64,000 bases of DNA. Origin: Nymphaea colorata. Lineage: Eukaryota; Streptophyta; Magnoliopsida; Nymphaeales; Nymphaeaceae. The stretch spans positions 7,540,713 to 7,604,712 of the forward strand of contig NC_045142.1 in NCBI RefSeq assembly GCF_008831285.2, in the 5' to 3' direction. This document shows positions 11,549 to 22,800 of the stretch, one piece after another (the stretch's first letter is position 1; each line of letters begins with the position of its first letter). Made by a program: the position numbers and the translations under genes. Under the pieces are notes generated by a model, which worked only from the letters and a program-made list of their open reading frames with translations, was not told where the DNA came from and made no database searches.

Positions 11549-13287
11549 TTTGAAATCACTAAAATATGTTTGAATAAATTGAGTATGATCTCTTGAAAAA
11601 ATTTTGGGTGGTTGCATATGAGATGTGGTTTAATTTCAAATCCTCGAATCTGAGATCCTCATTGAATCTGTGGTTTTTTTTTTTTTCAAAAGAAAAAGAA
11701 CCAAAAAATGAGTGTATCCTAGTGTATGCATTTGGCCAAGGTTGTGGCCCATGGCCCATAATTAACCTAACATTTACCAAGTTAAGCAGGAGTTGCTTTG
11801 CCTAAACCAAACCATGATACCAATTAGCACTATAATATGGCCAAAGTATTCTAAAACCAAATTCTGAGGGTACATCTCAGCTCGCAAAGGAAGAAGGATG
11901 GTTTTATCTATTGCCATAACTAAGCGAATAAGATATTGAGAGATTCTATTTGTATAAAGTTGTTCTATGAAACCATCTTGGTGCATTGACGGTGCACCCT
12001 CAGTTCAATTCCCATGAGTACTATTCCTTTCGACTACAAACATATTCGCATGCACAACACTTTAAGTTGAAGAATGCACCATAGGACCACCCAAGTCCCG
12101 ATGGAGCTTTAAACCTCCAGGATATGGGGAGCAGGCTTTGGCCTCTCACACAAGTAGTCGGATTCCTTGTGCCTGAAGAATAATTAATGTACATAAAAGT
12201 CTTTCCTTTTCAATTCTATTGTACATTCATGCTATATATATCTTATTATGATCCTATCTTTATGTCCAAGAGTTTATTGTGGATAAATTTTTAGGTGCAG
12301 AAGCTGTAGTTAATTGCATTTATGCACTCATATTTTTATGCTTTCAAAAGTCTTTTGTACCTTTTTATTTGTCCAATAATATTTTATTTTGGTCAACACT
12401 CGTTTTTGTCATCTCTGTGAGTTTTATAAGGTCACCATTATCTCCCAGCTTGGTCGACATGCAAGAAATTGACCCCCTTTTATATCAAGCAAGGTTATTC
12501 TCGAGGGGTATAATATAGTTCAGTAGGTACTACTGGTTTATACTGCAATGGTAGCTAACATGACACTTAAATTTAACCGCCCAAGTCCCGAAGCAACCCC
12601 GGACCTCGGATAGGAGGAAGGGATGGTAGCTTTGCCTCTCATGTACCACTTTATATACTTATATGATGCAGGGTTATATAATTTATTATTGTTCAAATTA
12701 TTTTAAGTCATTTTATTTCAAAAAATCAGAAAAGGCTACGTGTATCAGCCAGCTATATGTATATACTGCGTGTCTCTAATCAAACTTACACAGCAAGTCA
12801 GCAACAACATAATTACAATACTTGAAGCCTTTTATATAATCACAAGGATGAGGTTTTCTTAATTAAAGAAGGCGCAGATACTATTGAATTTTAGAAAACC
12901 TGAAATGCGAAACATGTATTTGCAAATTGCCATTGAATTGGTATGCCATTTGAAGGGTTATAATTTTCTTTTTCTAATATTATTTTCAAATGATCATGAT
13001 ATTACTGTAGCTTTTGAATCAATGCAGTAAGGTTAAAAAAAAGGTGGCTCAAATCGGAAGCAAATGGTTTCAGTCATCAGTTGGTACAGGTCTCGCCTGT
13101 CACGTATACGGTTTACTTGTTATTATTTTTAAATTTCAACATTTTCCTATTGAAATATATAAGCCTAGATTTTATTCCTTTTTGAAAAGCTTTTAGATAG
13201 TAATAATTTTTGGAGGAACCCTTAGGTTTTCCAGCCACTGGATCTCACCAATGTTTGCATTATTCAACCCGATATTCTCGTTTATGC

Positions 13288-13425
13288 AGTAGCGGAGCTA
13301 CATAGAGTGTCAGCAACAAAATTTTTATTTATTTTTACATAGATTTCTTATATTGTGCCCCTTCATAAATAAACATTTTGATAATAGTGTCCCATAGCTA
13401 AAAATTTCTAGCTCCGCCAGTGCAC
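13288..13425. mobile_element. MITE-like element, GCGGAGCTA/TAGCTCCGC ends
   Basis: A short element bounded by CAGTAGCGGAGCTA and TAGCTCCGCCAGTG, an imperfect terminal inverted repeat related to the CAGGGGCGGAG family. The flanks (CGTTTATG and CACTTCTG) do not form a clear duplication. A sister sequence with the same interior (CAGCAACAAAATTTTTATT) is at 30911-31130. Confidence 0.55.
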
Positions 13426-13515
13426 TTCTGCTTGGTCCACAATTTTCACATCTGTTGAAACTGAATTGCCGGATTAGTTAGGATTGATTTCCACTGAATT
13501 GACAGCCTAATTAAT

Positions 13516-13519
<4 letters not shown>

Positions 13520-13567
<48 letters not shown>
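13520..13567. repeat. (TA)n microsatellite
   Basis: About 23 uninterrupted TA repeats. Confidence 0.95.
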
Positions 13568-13568
<1 letters not shown>

Positions 13569-14142
13569 CCTGACCACACGTCAGCCACATGCAGATAGTA
13601 GTTATATCTGATCTCCCCAAATAGATTTGATTCCTTGTTAGGTTTCGGTCTCCTCCAACACTGAAACCACTAGTTGGTACTCTATGCAAACATGGACTTA
13701 CACAGGCAGGTGTGACAATTGTCACATAGACCTACCAAAAAAAAAAAATCCTGTTTTCATATTGATATTTTTGGAAAATTTTATTCATTTGGTATTTTGA
13801 AAAATTAAAAATTTTATAACCAGTGCTCTTAAAGTTGGGTTCTCGATTTGGTCTTGCCAGGAGGATAAACGATTTTTCCTTAAAGCTGATTTTTCCAATC
13901 TGTAATATCTCCTTGTGATGCATTTACATGCAAAAATGTATTCTTTGCAAACAACACATTCTTCCTTACGACTGGGAGTTGGTTCACCTTCCATTCTCTC
14001 AAAGGCCCAAGAGATATCTTTCCTTCGTTCAGTGAGAAAGCAAAATCTGACATGAAAAAAGAAGAGCTTCTGTTTTGAGACCGCCAAAAGCTAAGAAAAC
14101 ACAGTAACATAAAGTCCAGCAGTTGGTCTCTGCAGCAGCTTT

Positions 14143-14318
14143 CAGGGTGGAGCCAAAAATTTTTTGTTTATGGGCACTAGTATTCAACTTTTAGATTTTT
14201 GAAGGCTAAAAACATAGAAATAACAAAAAAAATACCCATGGTGCACCAATGTAAAAACGAACTTTTTTTTTTGTGTGTTGTCTGTGTGGGCAACTGCCCA
14301 CTCCTGCCTCCGCCCCTG
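14143..14318. mobile_element. hAT-type MITE (CAGGGGCGGAG family)
   Basis: 176-bp element from CAGGGTGGAGCC to GCCTCCGCCCCTG, flanked by GCAGCTTT (14135-14142) and GCAGCCTT (14319-14326), an 8-bp duplication with one mismatch. Confidence 0.8.
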
Positions 14319-14592
14319 GCAGCCTTAGTGCACTTAAGGTCCTTGACTTAGGCCTTTATGGTCTCAAACTAATTGTAGGAAGAGCATGAAAATGCTTAAT
14401 TTGGATCATACTCTAACTTGGTGTTTTGGAAGAAAAATTGTTTTTTTGTCTCCAAATGCTGTTTAAGGCCTGTTTGGCTGGTGGTCAAAATTAGATTTTG
14501 CAAAAACCAAGTTTAGGTGTTTTCAAAATGAAGTGAATAACCAGGCCTAGAGATGGGCTGGGTTCGGGCTGGTGCAGCAAACCCTACAGAGC

Positions 14593-14595
<3 letters not shown>

Positions 14596-14667
<72 letters not shown>
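14596..14667. repeat. (TA)n microsatellite
   Basis: About 36 uninterrupted TA repeats, the longest pure TA run in the window. Confidence 0.95.
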
Positions 14668-14668
<1 letters not shown>

Positions 14669-15189
14669 TTGGTTTTTTTTAGTGTACCAGGCAGTATATT
14701 TGGCCCGGTGTTGCATAACCATCGTTGGCAAACTCACCGAGCCGACTCGCGAGTTGCTCGAGTCGGCTAGGATCATCCACTTACTCGGTCACGAGTCAGG
14801 GCATGCTGAGTTAGGTGGCATGGTCAATTGATTACATATTTTTGCTATGCATTGTTAAGTGCTAAATTTGTTATTTTATAAATTAGGAAATATCACAAAC
14901 TTTACTAAATGTACACAAGTGCTCATATTATATGTTATTCAGTTTTAGACTCTTGGTTGATGGAAAAATCAAACATAGAGTCAACAAACACTTGTCTTTT
15001 ATATCAATTTGAAAAAGCATGCAGTATAAAAATTTATGACACAACCTAACCGAGTCAACTCTCTGACACAGTGATTCAATGTCTCACCTATTCAAGTCCG
15101 ACTAACGGGTTTGTGATATTCACACATCCCCCAGTATTGGAGTCAAATCATATATATCATTAACGCTATCCACCTTCTGGGATATTCAC

Positions 15190-15540
15190 ATATTAGAATT
15201 TGAATCTAGATAAAAAAAAAATGTCATATCCGAATTTGACTTCCAATTTCACAATATGAATCCAATTTTTACATTCATATTTGAATCCGAATCCAAATTT
15301 TGACCCAAATTTGACCAATTTTCAAAATGTTGGACCACTAGATATTGGATATTTGCTTAAAAATAAATCCGGTCCAAAGATTATCTATCTGAATACAAAT
15401 CCAAATCTGATCAGATGTCATTTCTTAAATCTAAATCCGATCTGATTTTTTTATCGGATAGTAAATTTTTTTTCATATCCGATTTTTTCAGAACAGTCCG
15501 ACTGAATATTCAATCCAAATTGGATACATTAGCGCCCGTA
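15190..15540 (+). repeat. Dispersed repeat of the GAATCCAAAT / TTGGATATTT family
   Basis: Shares an interior (TTTTCAAAATGT, TTGGATATTTGCTTAAAA, AAATCC-rich words) with 17703-18180, 36120-36510 (inverted) and 44200-44470. The copies are about 300-400 bp. No target duplication was identified for this one. Confidence 0.6.
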
Positions 15541-17149
15541 CGCAGTACTATCTTTCTGCAAAGTAACAAGGGGCCACTGTGCTCGTGTTTGCATGAGCTC
15601 ACAATAAATGAAGCAAGATCGACCAAAGTGTAAGTACTTAAAAGACTGAGATACCTTTCCGTGTGAGTACTTAAAGACTGAGACCTACTGTTAGGTACAG
15701 AGATAAACTTTCACCTAACCTCTTGTTCCCATATACATAAAGGCTTGCTTTTGATGCCTTGATGTTTCACATCTGCTGTGCTTCAATGTTTCACATCTGC
15801 TGTGCTTCAACTTTCGCATCAGTGATATTGTTTTTTACAACATATGAGGTTGATGTCCTTAACACTCGAAAGAGAGACTGACTTAACACTCGAAACAGAG
15901 ACTGACCACCTATCGACCTTCACACCATGTTATTTTGCCAACCCATTTGGGGACAACAATAAATTTTCAAGTCCTTTTCTTGCTTTAAAATCAACGCATT
16001 TTAAAATGGAGAGGGCCAAATGATGTAGAAGTGGGGCCTTATAAGGAGTCACAACGCAAAGTTTTGTTGCTCCATATTGCACTATAAAGTGCGATAGTTG
16101 TTACTCTTTAGAAAATATAAAAGTGAATGTCAACTCCGAACGTTTCAGAAGCTCAAGTAGCAGAGTCGCGGAGTGAACAGTAATTGAAACTATTCAACTT
16201 TACTTATATTCCTTTTCTTGAGTGGCAGGCTGTACGTGTTACTGCGGTCCTCATTTCCATTAAATGAAAGACCAACCTTCAACTGCTCCCTTCTAGAATC
16301 AAAACTTGGAAAATATTTTAACATGAAATGTTTAAAATGCAACAGCCTAGTAATTAATTTTTTTTTTTACTTACACCCAAAATAAAACAAAAAAAAATCA
16401 GAAAAATAAAAAATTGCTTGCAAAGTTATTTACCCTATAAATAAAAAATGTATAAAGTTGAATAGTTGGTTAGTCCACTTGAATTGAAATATGAAATCCA
16501 TATATCAACCCTCCTTGATCTCTCCAACTTCCTAGTTTACATATGATGTGTTAAAAAATGGTATACACTGTATAGCCACAAAAAACACGTTTTTTTAGAA
16601 AGAACACGTCTCTTGACGTTTTTTTCACTTTATTTGTTAATACTTTTCCACCTTTTTCTATAGTTTTAAATTGCCAAATTTTTATTTTCACATTTTACGG
16701 GTCTTAATTTAAAAAAAAAAGAAACTCACCATTTAAAACTCTAAAAGAAATATTTATGGACATAGTTTATAACTTTATAGTGCCTTCAGTGATATATCCT
16801 AAATATTTTAATCCTTGGACAACATACGACATCCAGCATCCGACACATTACAATTGTTTACTTGAATTGTGATAAAACGGATACCATCAAGGACAGAGGT
16901 ACAAAATTTTTCATGAGGAGGGCTAAATTAATGTTTTTATATTTTGAGTATGACCGAATTATCATTTTTTTCAAATTTACATGTAATTTTTTTTTTTAAA
17001 AAAAATTGAGATGGGGTCAAGGCCCAGCTTGGCTCTGCTCCTAGATACCATTAATCCCAATATCATTGCAAAATGAGCCACATATGAGTCTACACCAGCC
17101 CTTCAATGTTTTTTTATTGTGGCATTAACATATTCAAGTATTTACATGT

Positions 17150-17172
17150 TATATATATATATATATATATAT
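17150..17172. repeat. (TA)n microsatellite
   Basis: A short TA run in intergenic DNA. Confidence 0.9.
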
Positions 17173-17199
17173 TGCCCTCTTAAAAATTTTTCTAGCTTG

Positions 17200-17290
17200 C
17201 CATTAGTGCGATAGCTCACCTGCCCAACTCGGGAAAGGTTGGTGGTTATATAGTAGAAAGGTGTCGTTTTCTTCTACTTCAATCACATTT
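17200..17290 (+). repeat. Short copy of the segment found upstream of the second NPF gene
   Basis: Contains ACTCGGGAAAGGTTGGTGG and GTTTTCTTCTACTTCAATCA in the same order as 35725-35830, and in reverse complement at 44840-44965. This suggests the duplication that made the NPF pair began about 1.5 kb upstream of the genes. Confidence 0.6.
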
Positions 17291-17715
17291 ATAGGCACAC
17301 AATTATCATTGGCAAGTTCTCATATTCATGTGTCAACCAAGCCACTGTGTTCACGTCAGCTTCCGTAGCTCGCCCATTAATTTCGTCTCCGCCTCTGCGT
17401 TCTCTAATTAGTATCATCAAATAAATATGAAAAAGTATTCGGTTCGCAGGCTTTTTCTTCGTTATGATCTCACAATAGACCTTAGTTGTATTTCTGAATT
17501 TCTTCATCTGACCAACTTCCGCTAACTGCTGCAGTCTAATAAACAGTTTATATATATATAACGTCCTTTTAGTGTTTTAGATCAAACATGCACGCTGCTA
17601 ATTGAATCTGCTTGTAGATCGAATCGGTTCTCAAAAAGTTTCAGATTCGAGCAGCGGGTAGGATTGTATACTTTTCGTTCAAAACGGTAAACCACGTTAG
17701 CTCTGCTGTAGCGTA

Positions 17716-18320
17716 GGGATGCCAGCAGAACCAATTCCAATCGAATCTGATTTACCTTTTACTTTATCTTTTTATTTTTCAGAATATTCACATATTTGAA
17801 TTCGAATTTGAATACCAACAAACAAAATACCATATCTAAATCTAAATTTGGAATCCGATTCCATGTTTCGAATCTGATTTGAATCCGATTTTTAGATTAA
17901 CATTTGCATCTGAATCTGATTTTTGAACTGAATCTGGAATTTTCAAAATGCGATGGCATTGGATATAGGATATTTATTTAAAACTAAATCCAATCCGATT
18001 CTGAATCCAAATCCGATTGGATATTTATATAAATCCTAATCCCAACACAAAGCTGATCAGGTGTCGTTTCTTAAATTCGAATCCAATCGAAATTTTTAAT
18101 TCGATATTGATTCTTTACATGATTTTTTTGGAATGGTTCGATAAGGTATTTCATCCAAATCAAATACATTGACAACCGTATCGTATAGCTGGTTAAGCTG
18201 GCAGGTGTGTTAACAAATGCTTCATCGGTCCGATTTCAGTAGCCGCAGGGCTGCACTGCTGTTACCCATATGGAATGGTTTGATCGGGTATTCCATCTGA
18301 ATCAAATATATTGACATCCC
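17716..18320. mobile_element. hAT-like repeat with TAGGGATG/CATCCCTA ends
   Basis: Begins TAGGGATGCCAGCAGAACC. One internal end reads GACAACCGTA near 18180 and a second reads TTGACATCCCTA near 18320, as if a terminal segment had been duplicated. TAGGGATG is the Ac-like hAT terminus. The flanks do not give a convincing 8-bp duplication. Confidence 0.5.
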
Positions 18321-18384
18321 TATCGTAGGAAGGCTGAGCTGACTGTCGTGTTGACAATGTTCCATTGGTTCGATTCTAATAGGT

Positions 18385-18573
18385 GCACGGTGGGGGCGGG
18401 GGCACACCTAGGCGATGGTCCCACCCCAATTAATTGAAAAAAAAATATATGAAAAAAATTAAAAAAATTTAGTTGTGCAACATAGTTTTTAGATTCGGGT
18501 TCAGTTTGACCCTACCTAGATCCGAGGTTGAATTGTTTAGTGCCGCCCTAAAAAAAATCTTGGCTCCACTCCG
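18385..18573. mobile_element. Decayed hAT-type MITE (CAGGGGCGGAG family)
   Basis: Matches the copies at 1223, 25689 and 48959 in order: a G-rich start, CACCTAGGCGATGG, TCCCACCCCAA, an AT-rich middle, GGTTCAGTTTGACCC, then TTGGCTCCACTCCG. The ends are mutated and no clear target duplication remains. It lies about 220 bp upstream of the first NPF start codon. Confidence 0.65.
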
Positions 18574-18730
18574 AGCAGGCCCAGGCCCAAAACCTGATAA
18601 TTTACCGGTTTCCTGAGTTGTTATCTAAATTTATGACGCGCAAAATGTAACAAATGACTGCCATTGATAGTGGTGAGTTGGTGAGCAAATTACGATGAAA
18701 CGACATGCCTTAAACGAAAAACTTTCATCA

Positions 18731-18736
18731 TATATA
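18731..18736 (+). promoter_or_regulatory. Candidate TATA box of NPF copy 1
   Basis: TATATA lies 66 bp upstream of the start codon. The second paralogue has TATATATA at a similar distance, followed by a related GTCACC-containing leader, so the element is conserved between the copies. The leader also has an in-frame upstream stretch with no stop back to 18695, but homology between the copies supports the ATG at 18797. Confidence 0.4.
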
Positions 18737-18796
18737 CAGAGGTCACCGGCCGTCCTGCTCTTCCATCAGCTGCTGTGGTCACTGGTCAAGATCAAG

Positions 18797-19584
18797 ATGA
18801 CGACCAAGCAGCCGGAATACTCCGACGCCAGCCGCGACTCACTTGTCGTCCAGCTTGCCGGTAATGGCGGTTCGCGGCCTTGCCGGAAAAAGGGTGGGTG
18901 GATCACCTTCCCCTTCATCATAGGTAAGTTCAACTCCCATCTTCCTAATTCTCAAGCAGATCGGTCGGTTGATCGATGCTTGCAACATGCATGGTATAAT
19001 TAAGCTTACAGACGCGGGTGTGTTGGTGGAAGCAGGAACCAGTATGATGCTGGGACTCGCTGTGAATGGTGCATTCGCAAACATTATCGTCTACCTCGTC
19101 CAACAATTCAATGTTGATCAGATCACCGCAGTGCAGATCTTGAATGTATATAATGGATCCACCAACATTACCCCCGTCGTTGGTGCCATCATCTCAGATT
19201 CCTGCCTCAGAGCTTTCACGGTTATCCTGATATCTTCACTCGTTTCCTTCGTGGTTAGTATAAATAAGGAGCTCCAAGATTGATTTTTTTGGGGTTTATT
19301 TTCTGTTGGTAGATCCCGGACAGGGATAAAAACCAGATCGTTTATTCTTTTGCTAAAAAAATGTTTTAAACAAAATAAAAACATCCCAAAATGTTTATAA
19401 AAGCTAATATGAAACCTGCATTAGTTTAAGCTATTTTTATGAAAGATGGGAGAGCCGTTCAATTTACTTATTATAAAAATAAAATAAAATTTTAAAAATC
19501 ATTAGCTTAATATATGTTTTTGATCAACTTATCGTTAACATCGTATCTGTAAAGTTGGATCGCAAAAAATACATTTTCTTAACC

Positions 19585-19675
<91 letters not shown>

Positions 19676-19846
19676 TATGTAGCCAGTCTTCACTTATTTA
19701 GAGTGTGAGAATCGTTAACTTCCTATACTACAAAAAGTGGTCATAGTGGTCATCAATGTCCAAGCCAAAGCGCATTGGAGGCACGCTGTGAAGCACTGAA
19801 AGAAAAAAGAAAAAACAGGTTTTATCAGCCAACAGAACTCCACCAC

Positions 19847-19884
<38 letters not shown>

Positions 19885-22800
19885 CACAGGTTAAAGTTTA
19901 TTTGATACTAGCATCTTTTGTGCTTTAAGATTGGTAGATTGAATTGAAAATCCAGGCTCATTTTAAGACCCCTGTGCTCAAAATCCTGAACGGTTTACCA
20001 TACAATCGTTTGGTGGCACCACAACCCAAGATAGGAATTCGCAAATGTTATTGACATGCTAGAAATAGAAATATAAAGGAGTAAGGTCACAAATATGAAA
20101 AGTTTTACTTTAAGAAGAAAAAGTAAAACATTGAAGAATTTAGCCTTCGATGCCCTAGAGTACCGTACTGGTACTGGCAGCTCTCCCACTATATGTTGAG
20201 ATTGAATGGATAGCTCTCTGCATGTGATCTGGCTTCACAATTAAACCAGCTGTTAAACGATGGAAAGTAGTGTTTGGTGGTGTGAGTGAGACGAGAGTTG
20301 GAGAGGTATGATAGAACCATAGTCACAAATAATGTCTCAGAGTTTCAAACGGTGAAGTTTTTCTCGAGTATAATATGACAAACATGAAGAATACGGGACA
20401 AAATGGTATTTAAAAAAATAAAAAAAAACTAAAATTGGGTGAAAAAATAAAATAAGTGAGAAAATAATTTCACAAACATCAAAAGATAAGTAGATTTGCA
20501 ACAAATAAAAAATAGAAAATGAAAAAAACTATTTGGCATTAAAAAATAAAAAAAATGAAAAACAAAGTGAAAAAAAGGCAAAAAAATGCGTTAAAAACGT
20601 GTTTTTTCGTTTTTAACGTTTTTTCAAAAAAACATGTTTTTTTTAGTTTTAAACTGCATTTAATTTTCACATTTTTTCGCATTGTTTTAAAATAACATGT
20701 CTTTTGTGGATAGATTGTATACCGGGTGCACCGAGCCCCCTATGCATGAGCTTTGAACTCCTGGCCCACTTTTAAGGACAGATGTTACGCAAACGGGCCT
20801 GTACATGGTTGTATTGTGCACAACCACCTTCAGATGTATAGTATGACCCCAGCCAGTGCTAGTATCCGATATCTGCACCCGCACCACCACCTCCACCAAC
20901 AAGTCCTCCTCATTTTCTTTTTTAACTTACCCTGTTATTTGCACTATTGTCTATCCTTTCCTGACACCAACATGTGCGAATGAAACATTATCTCAAAGAT
21001 AAGGCCAAAAGGAGGGATTTGTTACGCTCTTTTTAAGCTTCGCCGTGTGAAGAAGATAAAAATAATTGCTTTGAATATGTTCCCCGTCCACCACTGAGAT
21101 CTCAATATATAGACTAGAAGCATTCACGGAATCTCTCACTGATAGAGCCACTTTTGCTGTCAGATGAGATACTGCCCTTTTAACTTGATGATGTAGAAGC
21201 AGTGCCGAAGCATAATAGACTCATTCGTTGCCTTTTTTCTTTATGATATGCGCCATGTTCTTTGAAATGACCTTTGACATATGTTTGGGAAAAGGATCTA
21301 TTGCTTTATCACCTTCAAGAAACCATTAGAGTCTTGTCGCATAGTAGTTTCTTATCTTGCACAGTTAAAGAATTGTGTTCAGCTCTGGCATCAACCCAAT
21401 CTGCATATGATTATTAGGTAAAGTGAACAATTGATCAAGATTGATGATGATTTGCAGACTATAGTTCTAGTTGGAGATACAGTTTCGTTCCTTAAGAGGT
21501 TGTTTGGTAGGAAGAACACTTAGAGAAGTGTCCATGAATCTAACATTGTTTAGTGAGCCTGCCTCAACATTTAAGGCAGACATATTGGATGCTCCATGAG
21601 TGTTCTTTCTACCAATATTTAGGGCAAATTGATTTGATCCAATGACCCATTCAAGAGTGCCACACACTGAGTTTTAACTAATGTTTTAGTGTGTTAGTTT
21701 TTTTAGCTAAAAGCTGTTCGCCACTTACTATTATTGGTGGGCATCACTAACGTTGAGTGGTGCTGAGTCGTGCGCACTAAATATCAATAATATTGAAATG
21801 ACATCCTTAAAAGTCAATATGCAAGGCATACACATCTCAATCGTAGGTTTTTTCAGATTTTCCAATAATGAATATTGCATCCCGCATTTTTGGTTGTGCA
21901 GAAAATTTTCATGCTTTATGGAATATCAATTACATTATTGTCATTTATTATGTGATAAAAATCCCTAAGAACAAGACCATCATTCTATCTTTTTTGTCAA
22001 ACATGAGAGTTGATGTTAATTAATTAATTCAGTCATAATTTGACCCCAGGGCAGAATCATAATTCTAGAAACAAACCTTTTTGTTTGATAATACAATTTT
22101 CATTTCATCAAAAATAAGAATTTTAATTATAGAATTCTATAATTTCGGCCTCATCAAGCACCCTTTAGGAGGTGGAAATACAACCCCAGAATTTTAGAAT
22201 TTCTTCATCTCCCTTTTAAGGCACATGTAATGATGATTTTAATTCATCAATTATAAAATTTTAATTGATGTTTTATCAAATATGTCATTTTCAATTCTGA
22301 AACCAACATTCAGGACCAGCAAACACAAAGGAAAAATAGAACTGTAATTTTCATTTCAATTCTAGTTTGAGGTGGAATTTTGTTTCTAGAATTTTAATAG
22401 TAGAATCAAAATACAATGCCATCAAACGCCCTGTAAGAATGGACTTTTCCTGGTAAATAAAAAGTGGGATGGATTCCGGAGCTTCAAACAGAAAGGACGG
22501 ACTTGGGAAACGGCTCAAAGGAGAGGATAATCATGGGAAAAGTTCTATAATATATGTTGCATGCGATTAATATTATGCTGGTTTTCAATATGCACAAGAT
22601 CGCCTCTAGAGAAGTTTTCTGCATTCCTTTAGAAGATGCATGAAAGATTTGCATGTCAAAGCTCAATTTACTTTATTTGAGAAGAATTGATTTGTGACTC
22701 AACTCCTTGAACTTCGCAGGGTCTTATTCCATTGACTCTAACATCTATCTTGCCGTCACTTCGACCCTCACCTTGTGCACCTACAAGCAATCCATGTGAA

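Larger units (their letters stand above)
7068..12370 (+). repeat. Five-copy tandem array of ~0.8-kb units
   Basis: Units begin at the word TTTGAAATCAC or variants near 7068, 7904, 8664, 9715 and 11549. In each, the same order of landmarks follows: AATAAATTGAGTATAATCTC, GAGATGTGGTTTAATTTCAA, CATGGCCCATAATTAACCT, ATGGTTTTATCTATTGCCAT, a CATAGGACCACCCAA block, GATATGGGG, then TTTTTAGGTGCAG and TTTGTACCTTT. After removing insertions the units are about 0.76-0.85 kb. Unit 2 lacks an internal ~50-bp piece. Unit 3 carries the MITE at 8826, and unit 4 is separated from unit 5 by the hAT element at 10531. No protein is encoded. The origin could be an old non-coding transposon or LTR amplified by unequal exchange. 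Confidence 0.85.
12371..18730. other. Intergenic repeat-rich region, no gene recognised
   Basis: Holds MITEs, long (TA)n runs and AT-rich sequence, listed separately. A tandem duplication of 26 bp (GTTTCACATCTGCTGTGCTT word) lies near 15766-15810. No frame longer than about 100 codons shows a domain. Confidence 0.5.

Noticed and set aside
10469..11596. Many overlapping GC-rich frames in both strands
   Set aside because: They are low-complexity translations of the hAT element's GC-rich ends and CT-rich blocks. Only the kinase-like minus-strand stretch has domain character.
7068..12370. CRISPR-like or centromeric satellite array
   Set aside because: Units are ~0.8 kb, few and diverged, in a plant genome with interspersed MITEs. 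Neither short-spacer arrays nor high-copy satellites fit.
14513..14831. Open frames rich in YI or IY repeats over TA tracts
   Set aside because: Artefacts of dinucleotide microsatellites, as are similar SL, ER and VC repeat frames at 25785, 36527 and 51263.
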